DNA from: Cytophagales bacterium
GTDB lineage: Bacteria; Bacteroidota; Bacteroidia; Cytophagales; 172606-1
DNA length: 64,000 nucleotides
Assembly: GCA_030448185.1 (NCBI GenBank)
Contig: JAUJNL010000025.1
Location: 1 to 64,000, forward strand
Reading direction: 5' to 3'
The notes under the pieces are model-generated. The model saw only the letters and a list, made by a program, of their open reading frames with translations, was not told the origin of the DNA and ran no database searches. Each line of letters begins with the position of its first letter. Positions within the stretch are counted from its first letter, which is position 1. The position numbers and the translations under genes are program-made. Below are positions 10,101-18,944 of this stretch, in pieces.

Positions 10101-11008
10101 ATGATAAAGGCCCGCTTTGTATCGGCAATAGGGCTTCCATCCGGACTAAGTTGAATCCGGGCACCTACTATGTAGTTTCGGAAGGCTACCTTAGTTATAC
10201 CGGAGCTATCACTACGCAGATCGTGACCCGACCCACGGAAGGAACCGTTTCTCTGCCTCCGGAAGCAACCATTTGCCAGGGAGGATCAACCACCTTAACT
10301 GCAAGGGGCGCTGACACGTATAGTTGGTCACCAGCCACTGGGTTAAGCAGCGCTACCGGAGACCGCGTAGAGGCGTCACCCGCTGATACTACCACCTATA
10401 CGGTAACCGGGCATTTTGCGAATGGCTGTACTAGCACCGCTACGGTCAGGGTAAATGTAAATCCAAAGCCAGTGCTTACCATTTCTCCCGATACCACCAT
10501 CTGCCCCGGAACGCGAATCAATCTGGCAGCAAGCGGAGCCGAAAAGTACCAATGGACTGGGTCGCTTGATTCGCTTCGTGGGGCTTCGGTACCGGTTTCT
10601 CCGGATACCACTACGACCTATACCGTCACCGGAACGAGTAAATACGGCTGTACTGCTACCGCTAAGGTAACGGTCTTTGTAAAAACAATTCCTCAGATTA
10701 CCGTTTCTCCGGATGTAACAATATGTGAGGGAGATTCTGCCATCCTGACTGTAGCTGGCACAGCTACCTTTTATTGGTCTTCAGGAAAGGGTGTATTGAC
10801 AAATAGCCAATCAGAGCTGATGGTCAGCCCTGACAGCACTACTACTTATACCGTTGCTGGCAATACTGACTGCGGACCTACAGCGCCCAAAACAGTCACT
10901 GTTTTCGTAAAATCTAGCGTTACGCCTGATGTAACTATTTGTAGGGTGAAAGTGCCTTTGCCCATTTGTGCCAGAAACAGACAACTGTATCCAGCTATCA
11001 TTATGTAA
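7190..11008 (+). CDS. Giant secreted Ig-like repeat protein (3'-truncated by frameshift)
   Basis: The open frame encodes 1272 residues. A hydrophobic N-terminal signal (FFHLFFKAVFLGILCTFPVV) is followed by a unique region to about residue 165. A jelly-roll-like domain (about 170-370) starts at NVDFEEGTTRGWNGW, and from about residue 375 come roughly ten repeats of 70-80 residues. A repeat reads ICPGSSTILTASGADSYSW, then PATGLSSTTGA and TTTYTVTG, the Ig/PKD-like type of Bacteroidota adhesins. Between the repeats, about residues 890-1010, sits a pre-peptidase C-terminal-like domain (DDIFYVFTLNT, SGFDTYLHLLD, PGTYYVVSEG). Such proteins are exported by type IX secretion and used in adhesion or gliding. 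The frame breaks after VTICR; continuing remnants lie downstream. Confidence 0.85.
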   Translation: MLKVFFHLFFKAVFLGILCTFPVVLRGQDHAVHSHHYPDSSKNKAELLWHNTFLPQLSEAIREATHAGQEEIDRYLMYVNPQLQLYLREFFEGVVQGRVNETNIPILVSEKAASYIIGYTDFAKQSRSALFQNRPNPTHSSSRFLTRTDGDVAPLGKDRDILPLGANEPCTNVDFEEGTTRGWNGWLGRASTTPDPTSLTSGFFAAHHTIMTGGYDPNIGAQLPTVCPGGAYSLRLENTELKKVGGDASRISQTFRVTSANANFTYKYAVVLEDPGTDHTDEERPYFKVRLLNQQGQEIVCGQYSVMAKPPIEGFEQIGNSNVYWRNWTAVSIPLSAYIGQNVTIEFTASDCAKTGHLGYAYIDGSCFPLKIDAPYTIVCGPEGVPLTAPTGFASYRWEGPGIVGDPEERGIRGNQPGTYRVTMTSVSGAQCQSVLAVTLGVNTDITAGPDVAVCSGESIQLQASTGPDCRWSPATGLSDPTSPNPIARPDSTTTYTISSCGVTDQVTVYVKPSPVTLVSEDVTICPGSSTILTASGADSYSWFPATGLSSTTGATVVASPTVTTTYTVTGTAANGCISTTTVKVTVIRVTIPPQAAICQGGSTTLTASGADSYSWFPATGLSSTTGASVVASPTIPTTYTVTGERNGCITTAQVTVAINPPPALSISPSTIICAGSSTNLTASGASTYIWSPATGLNTTTGASVVASPAFTTTYTVTGRSAGGCISTATVTVTVNQLPALSVSSSRTICAGSSTTLIASGASTYSWFPATGLNTTTGASVIATPATTTTYTVTGRGVNGCISTATVTLTVPQIIVSPNTSTCQGSPVILSASGGANRYTWSPATGLSSMVGSSVTARPTVSTIYTVTGRHANGCISTAKVTVDITPRPVGATMSNPIVAGVLGQCDNFSDTQRNVTSNCFGNDFGQVSDDIFYVFTLNTRCEVELSHCNSGFDTYLHLLDSHGSLLAFNDDKGPLCIGNRASIRTKLNPGTYYVVSEGYLSYTGAITTQIVTRPTEGTVSLPPEATICQGGSTTLTARGADTYSWSPATGLSSATGDRVEASPADTTTYTVTGHFANGCTSTATVRVNVNPKPVLTISPDTTICPGTRINLAASGAEKYQWTGSLDSLRGASVPVSPDTTTTYTVTGTSKYGCTATAKVTVFVKTIPQITVSPDVTICEGDSAILTVAGTATFYWSSGKGVLTNSQSELMVSPDSTTTYTVAGNTDCGPTAPKTVTVFVKSSVTPDVTICRVKVPLPICARNRQLYPAIIM

Positions 11009-12060
11009 AACAACCGGTAGTTCAGTCGTAGCTTCTCCAGATATTACCACCATACCGTAAATCAGGGCTAGTGCCGATGAGCCAGTACAATATTGTTACC
11101 ATCATAGTAAGCTCCTTACCCGTTATAATTACTTCTCAAGATGGCGTGATTCGTCCCGGCGAAGTAGGCATGCCCTCCGGCAAAGGGCGGCGGTCGCCGT
11201 TTACCTGCATTACGAGGCTGATTGGTACTTATATAGTCTGGTTTGTTCGCCAGACCGCACTACTACTTTTTACGAAGGAACTGGCTGTTAAACGGATGCA
11301 GCAGCACTAATAGGTAACAGTATGTGAAGGAATCGAGTTTTCCCTATATTAAATCATTTGTTTTGGGGTGATCAGCCGCGCACTGACCGCTGTTCGACAT
11401 GGTGTTACCGTTGGGAGTTTAAGCGACACCACCATCACCTTTTTGCAGGACAGTGAAAACCCGTCCGGATGCCACGCCACTTACATTAATGAAAGTGCCG
11501 GTGTATGCACCATGTGCAAAAACGTAACCGTTACGGTAATGCCCATTGCTCAGGCGTCTGGTATTCGATCAGCTTATCCGCAGCGGAGAACGCAGTTTAC
11601 CGCACGCCACTTCCCGGAAATGCGCAGCATAACTGGCCGCGTAAGATGGAGGAGCAAACAGCAATTGCCAGCGTCGGACCCTATTCTGCCAATTGCCCGC
11701 TTTACCGTAGTGGCACAGAATGTTGCTGGTTGCGGTTACTGACCCATTCAACCGAATTGCGAAAAAGCTGATAAACACCCTTATTTATTCTCAATATCAA
11801 CACACCTAACGGCGACCAGGCGGAACGACCCTGGCCAGTCACTAAACCCTCGAAAGTAACCAAGAAGAAAATGAACCGAAGTTATCTACAACCGATGGTA
11901 TAGCGCCTGATGTATAACTACCGTAATACCTGAACGGAGACATGGAGAACAAGTAATATTACTGGGGCTGGTGCGCAGAGGCGAAAAACCGGTTTTTAAA
12001 GGCTGGGTGCAGATACTCCGATGGCGGGGCAAAAACAAGTCGTTTATCAGTATACAATAA
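11009..12060 (+). pseudogene. Scrambled 3' end of the Ig-repeat gene with CHU_C sorting-domain remnant
   Basis: No long frame survives, but pieces of the same protein are readable in shifting frames. SVVASPDITT at about 11014 matches the end of a repeat, VTVTVMPIAQASG near 11525 the linker between repeats, and TPNGDQ near 11797 the start of the gliding-motility-associated C-terminal domain. KPVFKGWVQILR near 11990 matches the closing strand of that domain (usually KGTVTILR) and ends at a TAA at 12058-12060. The original gene therefore ran from 7190 to about 12060 and carried a type B type IX secretion signal. At least six indels are needed to restore it. Confidence 0.65.
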
Positions 12061-12235
12061 GTAATCTGCCTAGAATTAGTTTAGCCTGCTTTATTATAAA
12101 GCTTTGTCGCAAAGGCTAATAACTATTGGCTATTGCTAACCGCTACCAAGATTAATTCTCTTCCTAATTCGTTATAAGAATATTCCGAATCTAAATTGAT
12201 GAAGATGAAGAAGCAAAAAGCTGGACAAATGAGGC

Positions 12236-12585
12236 ATGACGAATCAATTAAAACGGGGAATGATTATTACTCTTGTTGATTTAAAACCAACAAAAGGTTC
12301 CGAAACGGTAAGATTCGGCCATGTGTTGTAGTAACAAACGAGGTGTATAACCAACGTGTTCCTGTGATTCAGGTAGTGCCCATCACTGAATGGAACGATA
12401 AGAAGGCTCGTATTCTAACCAACATCACAATTACCAGATATCGCAAACGAAGTAAAAAGTCAGTCGCTGATTGCTTACAAACCTGCCCTATAGACTACCG
12501 GGAAAGATTAGTAGGCGTAAAAGGTGAACTTTCCACAGGAGTAATGCAACAAATTGATGTAGCATTCAAAGTAGATTTGGATTAA
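12236..12585 (+). pseudogene. Frameshifted MazF/PemK toxin, with trace of its antitoxin
   Basis: MazF-type toxins are sequence-specific mRNA endonucleases. Reading from ATG at 12236 gives MTNQLKRG, then DLKPTKGSE, the family's N-terminal signature. One base is missing near 12308, after which RPCVVVTNEVYNQRVPVIQV and the full C-terminal part (to a stop at 12585) continue in another frame. The restored product is about 116 residues, the normal length. The start overlaps (ATGA) the end of a short acidic frame reading DEDEEAKSWTNEA, which resembles an antitoxin tail; its upstream part has an in-frame TAA and is lost. The module is broken as sequenced. Confidence 0.75.
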
Positions 12586-12705
12586 AATGATTTGTTGCTT
12601 CTAATTATGTAAGACAATGGGATTCCAGAAAACCTTCATTACAAATTAATGAGGGCGTAAAGTTCAGGTAATCTTGGTTTCTAAAGTTGCAGGAAACTTC
12701 AATCC

Positions 12706-13869
12706 ATGAAAAAACCAACTTTACTGCTTTCCATCCTCCTGCTGGTGGGAGCTACCTCCTGCCAGGAAATCCTGGAAACAATTAAAGAAATAGACAAACC
12801 GGATTTGCAAAAGAAACCACTGGTTATCGGTCACCGGCGCCTCCCGGTTTTCTGCCTGAGCATACGCTGGAAGCGTACCAGCTGGCCATTGATCAGGGAG
12901 CTGACTACATTGAACCCGATCTGGTTTTAACCAAAGACTCCGGTGCTGATCTGCCGGCATGAGCCTATGTTATCAGGTACGACCAACGTAGCCGACCTGC
13001 CCCAATTTGCTTCCCGCAAGACTACCCGTAATGTAGACGGAGTACCCTACGAAGATTGGTTTGCGGGAGATTTTACCCTGGCTGAAATTAAAACGTTAAA
13101 GGCGAAACAGGCTTTCGCCGAACGCCCCCAGCAATTAACGGCCAGTATGCCATTCCGACCTTTGAACAGGTAATTGAACTGGCTAAAAAGCAGTCCGTTG
13201 CCAAAGGCCGTACCGTAGGCATTTATCCGGAGACCAAGACCCTACCTTTCACGAAAAGCTTGGCCTTCCTATCACCGATAAAGTTCTGGCAGCCCTTACC
13301 AAAGCCGGCTGAACGGACGCAGTGCCCCCGTTTTCGTGCAGTCTTTCGAAGTGTCTAACCTGCAATACATCCGGAAGAAATCCACTGTAAAACTGGTGCA
13401 GCTCTTTGATGCCTACGACGTGGACAAAAATGGAAAACTGATTATGGAGGCGCCCAATGGCCAACCCTATGATTTTGTGGTGTCCGGTGACCGCCGAACG
13501 TACAATGACCTGGCTACGGATGCCGGGCTGGACTTTATTAAAACCTACGCGGACGGTATCGGAGTATGGAAGCCTTTTGTTCAGCCGTATACTTTTACGG
13601 ATGTTAACAATGATGGCAAGGCCGATGATATCAATAATGACGGCCAGGTAAACGATGCGGACTTTACTAAACTTCCGCCAACCGACCTGATCCCGCGGGC
13701 TCACTCCCGGAAACTGCTGGTGCATGCGTATACTTTCCGGAACGAACCCCGCCGTCTGCTGAAAGATTATAAGAATGATCCGGCCGCCGAGTACCGCAAT
13801 TTTTACGCACTGGGCATTGACGGCGTATTTTCAGATTTTCCCGTTACGGCAGTAATGGCCCGCCAGTAA
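12706..13869 (+). pseudogene. Glycerophosphodiester phosphodiesterase lipoprotein, multiply frameshifted
   Basis: This family hydrolyses glycerophosphodiesters to glycerol-3-phosphate and an alcohol. The start at 12706 gives a lipoprotein signal ending ATSC. Conserved pieces then appear in different frames: VIGHR (should be GHRG), [20 protein letters not shown] then [38 protein letters not shown] and SAPVFVQSFEVSNLQYI. From 13336 the frame is open to the stop, and includes a Ca-binding-like loop (DVNNDGKADDINNDGQVNDAD). At least four single-base indels separate the pieces. Apart from these the conserved residues are unaltered, so the breaks are recent or sequencing errors. Confidence 0.82.
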
Positions 13870-13943
13870 TAGTTAACGATGGTCGTTATAATGAATGAAT
13901 TTCATTACTGAGCAAGGACCAGTATACAAGAAGGTTAATTAAG

Positions 13944-13982
13944 CGCCAGCGGCCAGAAGTATGATCTGGCCGCTGGCGTTTT
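13944..13982 (+). terminator. Intrinsic terminator after the phosphodiesterase gene
   Basis: A perfect 14-bp GC-rich stem, CGCCAGCGGCCAGA (13944-13957) with TCTGGCCGCTGGCG (13965-13978), a 7-base loop and TTTT. It sits 75 bases after the stop and also faces the end of the convergent hydrolase gene. Confidence 0.88.
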
Positions 13983-14034
13983 AATATAGGCATGGGGTAC
14001 AAGTATTTTTCAAATTACTCCCACACGGCTGGTC

Positions 14035-14832
14035 CTATAGCTCATTCAAGATGGCTACCAGTCGCTCAGGCATTGAGAAAAAGGGCATATGGCCGCTGGG
14101 AAGCGTGTATACTTTCTGGCAATGACCATTACCGGGGATGTCTCGCTTATCGAAGTCTTTGGCCTCGGTGCATAAGATATAGTATTTAGGAATGGCTTCA
14201 AATCGGGCTTCGGTTAGCTGTACCGGGGTAATAAAAGTAGTCATTGGTTCCGGACCAAGATGGGCTTTGGCAAATGCTATGTCTGCCGCCGAGCAATCAT
14301 TATAAAGAAGCTCTTCTATCATTTGATCGGTCAGTGTACAGGTTTTGCCACCTGGCGAAACGTTTGAAGCAAGCGTAGGAGCTGGCTCCACGCCTGGTGG
14401 GGGAGGAATAAAACTCTTTTGCACTACAGCGATCAGCGATTCACCGTTTTTGGGCAGGAACGCATCTAGGTACACTAACTTAGCTACTTTTTGGGGTCCG
14501 AGTAGCTCAGCTGCTTGTGAAATGACAATGCCACCGCTGGAATGCCCTACTAGTACAACTGCTTCAGGTTGCGCTTTTGCCATCCCCACTACTTTCCGGA
14601 CGCAGTCCTGAAGAGTAACCTGCTCAGGGGGCGTTTGGTCTTTTCCGTGCCCGGGCAAATCGAACACTACCACTTTGTGGCCTTTGGCTTCCAGGAGAGG
14701 TACCACTTTTTGCCAGCACCAGGCACCGTGCCAGGCTGGATGTACCAGCAGGAAAGTTTTAGGTTGCGCTACCGAGCTATGCGCTATTCCCCATATAAGG
14801 GATAACAACAGAAGCAACAAAATCTCTTTCAT
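14035..14832 (-). CDS. Secreted alpha/beta hydrolase
   Basis: About 265 residues. I place the start at 14832 (MKEILLLLLLSLIWG) because it gives a clean signal peptide cut after SSVAQ; an upstream ATG at 14913 would add 27 residues in front of the signal. The hydrolase core shows LVHPAWHGAWCW (oxyanion loop), DLPGHGKD, the nucleophile elbow GHSSGG and the catalytic His in PSGHMPFFSMPE. This pattern is that of the salicylate esterase/hydroxynitrile lyase-like group (plant MES-like and bacterial EstC homologues). The substrate is unknown. It is divergent from an AraC-type regulator at 15052, which probably controls it. Confidence 0.88.
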   Translation of the reverse strand: MKEILLLLLLSLIWGIAHSSVAQPKTFLLVHPAWHGAWCWQKVVPLLEAKGHKVVVFDLPGHGKDQTPPEQVTLQDCVRKVVGMAKAQPEAVVLVGHSSGGIVISQAAELLGPQKVAKLVYLDAFLPKNGESLIAVVQKSFIPPPPGVEPAPTLASNVSPGGKTCTLTDQMIEELLYNDCSAADIAFAKAHLGPEPMTTFITPVQLTEARFEAIPKYYILCTEAKDFDKRDIPGNGHCQKVYTLPSGHMPFFSMPERLVAILNEL

Positions 14833-15051
14833 AATTTTTATTAAAAATAGTTTGGTGTAGACAAAAGTACAGAGGGCGCCAAGGGTACTATTGGTAAAAA
14901 AAGGACATTTCAACTGTTTGTTTTGTATCTGAAAGTCGATAATTTACCAGAAGGCTTTTGCATTAGGGGAAACCATGGGTCCCGCTGTTGGGTAATGTTT
15001 ACTACTTAAGGAGGGATATTTAATGAAGCCACTCACAAATAGGCTTAAAAG

Positions 15052-15906
15052 ATGCTTTTAAAGGATTTTACTCCCAGTCCAGCTATAAGCGACTTGGTAC
15101 GTTGCTTTAGGATTTGCCATTTTACCTTCGATCAGACAATTACAATTCCAGGGAAAGTATATCCCCCTAAACCAGAAATGGTGCTGCATTTTTTTCTCCG
15201 GGATGCCTGGGCCATTGAGCAGGAAAGTGGCAGGAAAGAATACCAGCCGCCCATCACGCTAACCGGACAGCGGACTTTTGTGAGGAATCAGTATAATGGC
15301 AGGGATTTTATAAACTTTCAGGTGGTATTTCAGCCTACGGCTTTGTTCCGGTTAACGGGTATTCCAGCCGATGCACTTACTGATCAAATTCTGGATGCAG
15401 AAGACATTTTTCCCAAAAGCATTCGCTATACATTTGAACAACTCCAGAAGGCTCGTAGTTATTCCCAATTGCTACTGATTGGAGAAAGCTTCGTGAAAGT
15501 CCTTCTCCATTCTATTACGAAAGATATTCATCCGATTGATGCCGTAGCCAAACAAATGCTGCAAACAGCCGGAAACGTATCCCTGGATTGGCTAGCTCAG
15601 GAAGCTTGTCTGTGTACAAAGCAATTCAAGCGAAAATTTAACGAAAGAACAGGGGTAAACCCTAAGCTTTATACTCGCATTATCCGGTTCAACAAAGCCT
15701 TTAATCTCAAAAACCGCTATCCGGATCATGATTGGTTAAGCATCGCCGTGCAATGCGGGTATTATGACTACCAACATTTGGTGAAAGACTATCGGGATTT
15801 TACCGGTCTAACCCCAATCGCTTTTCATCAGCTTGAAAAGAGCTCTCCAGAGTACATTCTGGGTCTTACCCCGGAATTATATCGATCCAGGGTTGAATTA
15901 GGATAG
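15052..15906 (+). CDS. AraC family transcriptional regulator
   Basis: A 284-residue DNA-binding regulator. The N-terminal about 150 residues resemble the DUF6597 sensor domain found in many Bacteroidota AraC proteins (PAISDLVRCFRICHF near the start, GRDFINFQVVFQPTALFRLTG in the middle). The C-terminal about 100 residues hold two helix-turn-helix units: VSLDWLAQEACLCTKQFKRK with FNERTG, and WLSIAVQCGYYDYQHLVKDY with FTGLTP. It lies back to back with the alpha/beta hydrolase (220-base gap), the usual arrangement of a local regulator and its target. The ligand is unknown. Confidence 0.9.
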   Translation: MLLKDFTPSPAISDLVRCFRICHFTFDQTITIPGKVYPPKPEMVLHFFLRDAWAIEQESGRKEYQPPITLTGQRTFVRNQYNGRDFINFQVVFQPTALFRLTGIPADALTDQILDAEDIFPKSIRYTFEQLQKARSYSQLLLIGESFVKVLLHSITKDIHPIDAVAKQMLQTAGNVSLDWLAQEACLCTKQFKRKFNERTGVNPKLYTRIIRFNKAFNLKNRYPDHDWLSIAVQCGYYDYQHLVKDYRDFTGLTPIAFHQLEKSSPEYILGLTPELYRSRVELG

Positions 15907-15934
15907 TAAATGGGAGGCAATCAGACTACCTGCT

Positions 15935-16402
15935 TTATCCCCACTTCGAATAAGGATGGTGGATGAGATTGGCATGAGTATCTGTCTCATCGCCGGTCAC
16001 TTCCCTCCCAATCCACGGCGGCAGATCTATTGGTTGATCTTCGGAGGTTAATTCTACTTCAGCAACAACCAGCCCTTGGTTTTCTCCGCTAAATTCGTCT
16101 ACTTCCCAGAGTAAACCTTGGTACCTGATCTTATAGCGCACTTTTTCAATGATGGGCTTTTCACAGATTTCCCTCAGCATTTCCAGGGCATCTGCATAAG
16201 GGATTTCATACTCGTATTCCCGGCGGGTAGCTCCCTGCGTCGTTCCTTTAATGGTCAGAAATGCTTTGTCACCAGCCGTGCGCACTCTTACCGTCCGGTC
16301 GCGGTGACTGCTCACGTAACCCTGCCGGTAGGATTCTCCCTTGGCCCCTTCTTTCCAGGCATTTCCATTTACCAGATACTTCTTTTCAATTTCTAGGCCC
16401 AT
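15935..16402 (-). CDS. CYTH domain protein (triphosphate tunnel metalloenzyme)
   Basis: A 155-residue triphosphate tunnel enzyme. The defining ExExK motif is read at the N-terminus as LEIEKKYLV. Charged strands of the tunnel follow: RTVRVRTAGDKAFLTIKG, RREYEYEIP, EKVRYKI and WEVDEFSGENQGLVVAEVEL, with the usual alternating Arg, Lys and Glu residues. Single-domain bacterial members often hydrolyse tripolyphosphate or another triphosphate. Its stop is 29 bases from the AraC gene (convergent), and it lies 21 bases after the CHAD gene, so both are probably in one transcript. Confidence 0.92.
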   Translation of the reverse strand: MGLEIEKKYLVNGNAWKEGAKGESYRQGYVSSHRDRTVRVRTAGDKAFLTIKGTTQGATRREYEYEIPYADALEMLREICEKPIIEKVRYKIRYQGLLWEVDEFSGENQGLVVAEVELTSEDQPIDLPPWIGREVTGDETDTHANLIHHPYSKWG

Positions 16403-16423
16403 AGTCTTCTTATCAGGAATTGG

Positions 16424-17350
16424 TTACTCTTCGGCTGGCTCAGGATTGGTTTCAGCCCGCCATATGCCCCAATACAGACGGTAACGGCCTATGAAATCGG
16501 CCGCTTTTTCGGCAAACAGGCGTTTGGCCAGCGGCAAGAATTGCTGCTGCACTTTTTCTCTCTCAGTTTGGATCAGAGCCACAAGCGGCGAAGCGGCTTC
16601 GGGAGAAAGGGAAAATTTACTGGACTCTATCTCCTGACCCAGCACGCCCAGGTCATGATCTTCACCGAGCCACTCACCCAGTATGCCTAACTCATGCCCA
16701 TACGCCTCAAATAAGCCGGGCCACAGGGGGGTGAGAATCCGGGTGTGGTACCATAGGTTCTTTACTTCCTTCCTCAATTCATGAAAATTATGGCTACTCG
16801 GCTCCTGCTTTGCAGTACCAAAAGCTTTCACCCCGCGTTTATAGATCATTCTCATATTGTCGGCCAGAGCCGCAAAAGAATCCCTGATGGTCCCAAACTG
16901 CGGCTGGCTTTGCTGCGCTTCTTTAAATGCCTGTAATACTTCCGCAATTGCCTTTTCATCCTCGAAAAAAGCTTTCGAAACCAGATTCTGCCGCTCCACC
17001 AATTGCTGCCGGATCTGGCTGAAGACCTGATCATCTATAGCGTCCGGATTAGCCTCCTTAAGCTTATCCAGGGTTTTAATCATGACGGTGGCATCCCGCA
17101 GGTGAGAGAGCATATGGCCGATAGTACGGTACCGGATGTTTTCCTGTCTGAATGTTTCCTCTCCTATGTCGCTTCTGACCAGGCGGAGTAGTCCCCGGAT
17201 CTTCTTGATGCGCTTGCGTACACTGTGAATCGTTTCCTCTTGATTGTCTCCCGGATTTTCAAGCGAGTGAATGGCTTCCGAAAGTTCTTCATTGAAGATC
17301 CGGCTGATACTATCCCCTATTGACTCTGCCTGTTTAATCTCGTATCCCAT
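16424..17350 (-). CDS. CHAD domain protein
   Basis: A 308-residue helical protein with the conserved histidines of the CHAD domain. EETIHSVRKRIKKIRGLLRL (36-55) matches the first conserved helix, DATVMIKTL the next, and NFHELRKEVKNLWYHTRIL with LGEDHDLGVL the second half. CHAD domains bind polyphosphate through basic helices and often accompany CYTH proteins, as here. The pair suggests inorganic polyphosphate or short-chain triphosphate metabolism. Start at 17350 is the first ATG of the frame and fits homologues. Confidence 0.93.
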   Translation of the reverse strand: MGYEIKQAESIGDSISRIFNEELSEAIHSLENPGDNQEETIHSVRKRIKKIRGLLRLVRSDIGEETFRQENIRYRTIGHMLSHLRDATVMIKTLDKLKEANPDAIDDQVFSQIRQQLVERQNLVSKAFFEDEKAIAEVLQAFKEAQQSQPQFGTIRDSFAALADNMRMIYKRGVKAFGTAKQEPSSHNFHELRKEVKNLWYHTRILTPLWPGLFEAYGHELGILGEWLGEDHDLGVLGQEIESSKFSLSPEAASPLVALIQTEREKVQQQFLPLAKRLFAEKAADFIGRYRLYWGIWRAETNPEPAEE

Positions 17351-17404
17351 CTTATTTATTGATATACATTAGAATGGTATAGATTTTATACCTGCTCATA
17401 ATTA

Positions 17405-17428
17405 AAAACCGGACGTTTAGCCGGTTTT
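17405..17428 (-). terminator. Short hairpin upstream of the CHAD gene
   Basis: AAAACCGG (17405-17412) pairs with CCGGTTTT (17421-17428). On the minus strand the stem is followed by TTAATTATG, so it could end the transcript of the small gene at 17561-17854. The stem is short and the U-tract weak. Confidence 0.45.
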
Positions 17429-17560
17429 GTCAATACGATATTCCTTTCCGTCAGCACTGTGATGGAGCAACTATAATGCTTTGATTCTGCCGGTGCGAAG
17501 GATATCTTTTCAATTTAAAAAACGCCTCTACGCCTAGTTCACCCAGGCTTACCAGCCCCA

Positions 17561-17854
17561 TTACGAATGGGCAGCGGCAGCAGACGGTTCCTGATCAGCC
17601 GCAGGGGCAGTGTTGGGCTCAGTAAATTCAGTATAAGTAGCAGTGCCTTGCGGCTGATACTTGTTAGGCATCAGGTCCTGGAGAGAGGATGACACAGAGC
17701 CTATCAGGTTTTGTCCCCTGGAAGATTGAATGGCCGCCGTAATAAGGGCACCGCCGGCAGCACCGCCCAGTGCAGCCCAGAGTACAGGGTTATTACGGAA
17801 CGTCTTCCCAAGAGCTTTCAATGAATTATTGGTTTGTTTCTTCTTCTTAGCCAT
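17561..17854 (-). CDS. Small hypothetical protein with one transmembrane segment
   Basis: 97 residues. A basic start (MAKKKKQTNNSLKALGK) precedes a single Gly/Ala-rich hydrophobic segment at about 24-44 (NPVLWAALGGAAGGALITAA), then a soluble tail ending in an Ala/Glu/Pro-rich stretch. It resembles the YtxH/glycine-zipper type of small envelope proteins in overall plan but matches no family I can name. Members of this type are often general-stress proteins in soil Bacteroidota; that is inference only. It lies on the same strand as the CHAD-CYTH pair, 210 bases upstream. Confidence 0.6.
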   Translation of the reverse strand: MAKKKKQTNNSLKALGKTFRNNPVLWAALGGAAGGALITAAIQSSRGQNLIGSVSSSLQDLMPNKYQPQGTATYTEFTEPNTAPAADQEPSAAAAHS

Positions 17855-18119
17855 GACTGTATTATATAAAAATTAATAAAAGGTTGTATTAAGTAACATA
17901 CGGGTAATTAAGACTGTGGTTACCTGAGAAACCATTTTAAAAAACTTAACTTCTTTACTGCTCACGGGTTACGTATGATGGTGCGGGAACCATAACAAAG
18001 ACAATAGTAAGTACTAATTCAAGTTGCGTACTAGTCAGGGTTCTAAACAGGTACCCTCCAGACAGGTATCACCTCCAGACAGGTATCAATGGAAAAGGCC
18101 AGGATAAACAGGAATACTT

Positions 18120-18866
18120 TCAGGGAGGAAGCCTTGCGGAGTTACCGCATGAATTTTACGAGGAAAAGTTAGTAATCTGACTGAAAACGGCTTCAACTGG
18201 TTTACGAAAGGTGTTCTTGAGAAACTTCGTAGGGTTGGTCGGGACGCAGTGAGTTCTTTTTGCGATGGGTTTTAGATAAATCTAGTCACACTCCGCATAC
18301 AAGTCTTCCTGCTCGTAATCTGTATAGGCACTATCGGCATAGAGCTCACTGCCTTCAGGCAAGTCCAACTGCATAGCCTGAAAAGCAGTACTATCATGAA
18401 AACTACCGGCAGTGATAAAGTAGTCTATATGGTGACCATGAGTTGTACCTTGAAACCGTAGAAATATTCCTTCTTGGCTTCATTATATCCGTGGTACGCC
18501 TTGCCTTTGAGCAGTCGGCAGCGGGGAATGCGACAATTCCGGCAAACGGCTACCGGAAAGGAATCAATTACATAACGGGCAGTCGTATTGAGTTCTTTCA
18601 GACTAGCTCCCAAATGCCTGAAAAATAACTACTAAAGTAGCTTCTAAGCGGTGCAATCGACGATTAAATCCGATTTGTCAATCATTTTCATCCCATAGTG
18701 TGCTTGCATATACTGACAAGCAGTAGCTGATTGCCATGAAAGTAGAGTGCCGCGACCAAAGCAGTAGTAGCAATTTCTGCATCGGAAAGTTTACAATGCG
18801 CCGCTGTCCCATTACTTTAAACAAATCGTCCAGAAAACAATATATTGCTATCGTCTTGTCATTCAT
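18120..18866 (-). pseudogene. Decayed IS982-family transposase
   Basis: Pieces of a DDE transposase are readable in three frames. They include KTIAIYCFLDDLFKVMGQR, AEIATTALVAALYFHGNQ (after a shift), VIDSFPVAVCRNCRI with CRLLKGKAYHGYNEAKKEYF, then AGSFHDSTAF, LYADSAYTDYEQED and, near 18150, RKIHAVTPQGFL. The IDSFPVAVC, KAYHGY and YADSAY motifs are those of the IS982 family. Several frameshifts and a missing segment after YAECD show it is dead. I could not find matching terminal inverted repeats. Confidence 0.75.
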
Positions 18867-18944
18867 GGCTTGAGTAGGTTGAGAGCGTGAGATACTCCTA
18901 ATTTACCCCCTTGTTTGACAAGACTGCTTTCTCGCAACTTGAAT

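Noticed and set aside
8700-10900. DNA repeats of the Ig protein as a CRISPR array
   Set aside because: They are in-frame coding repeats of about 200-250 bases with gradual divergence, not short identical units with unique spacers. No CRISPR or cas gene was seen in the window.
11071-11742. Open frames of 79 and 124 codons after the Ig-repeat gene as separate genes
   Set aside because: Their sequence contains scraps of the same repeats in wrong frames and no other domain, so they are remnants of the broken 3' end.
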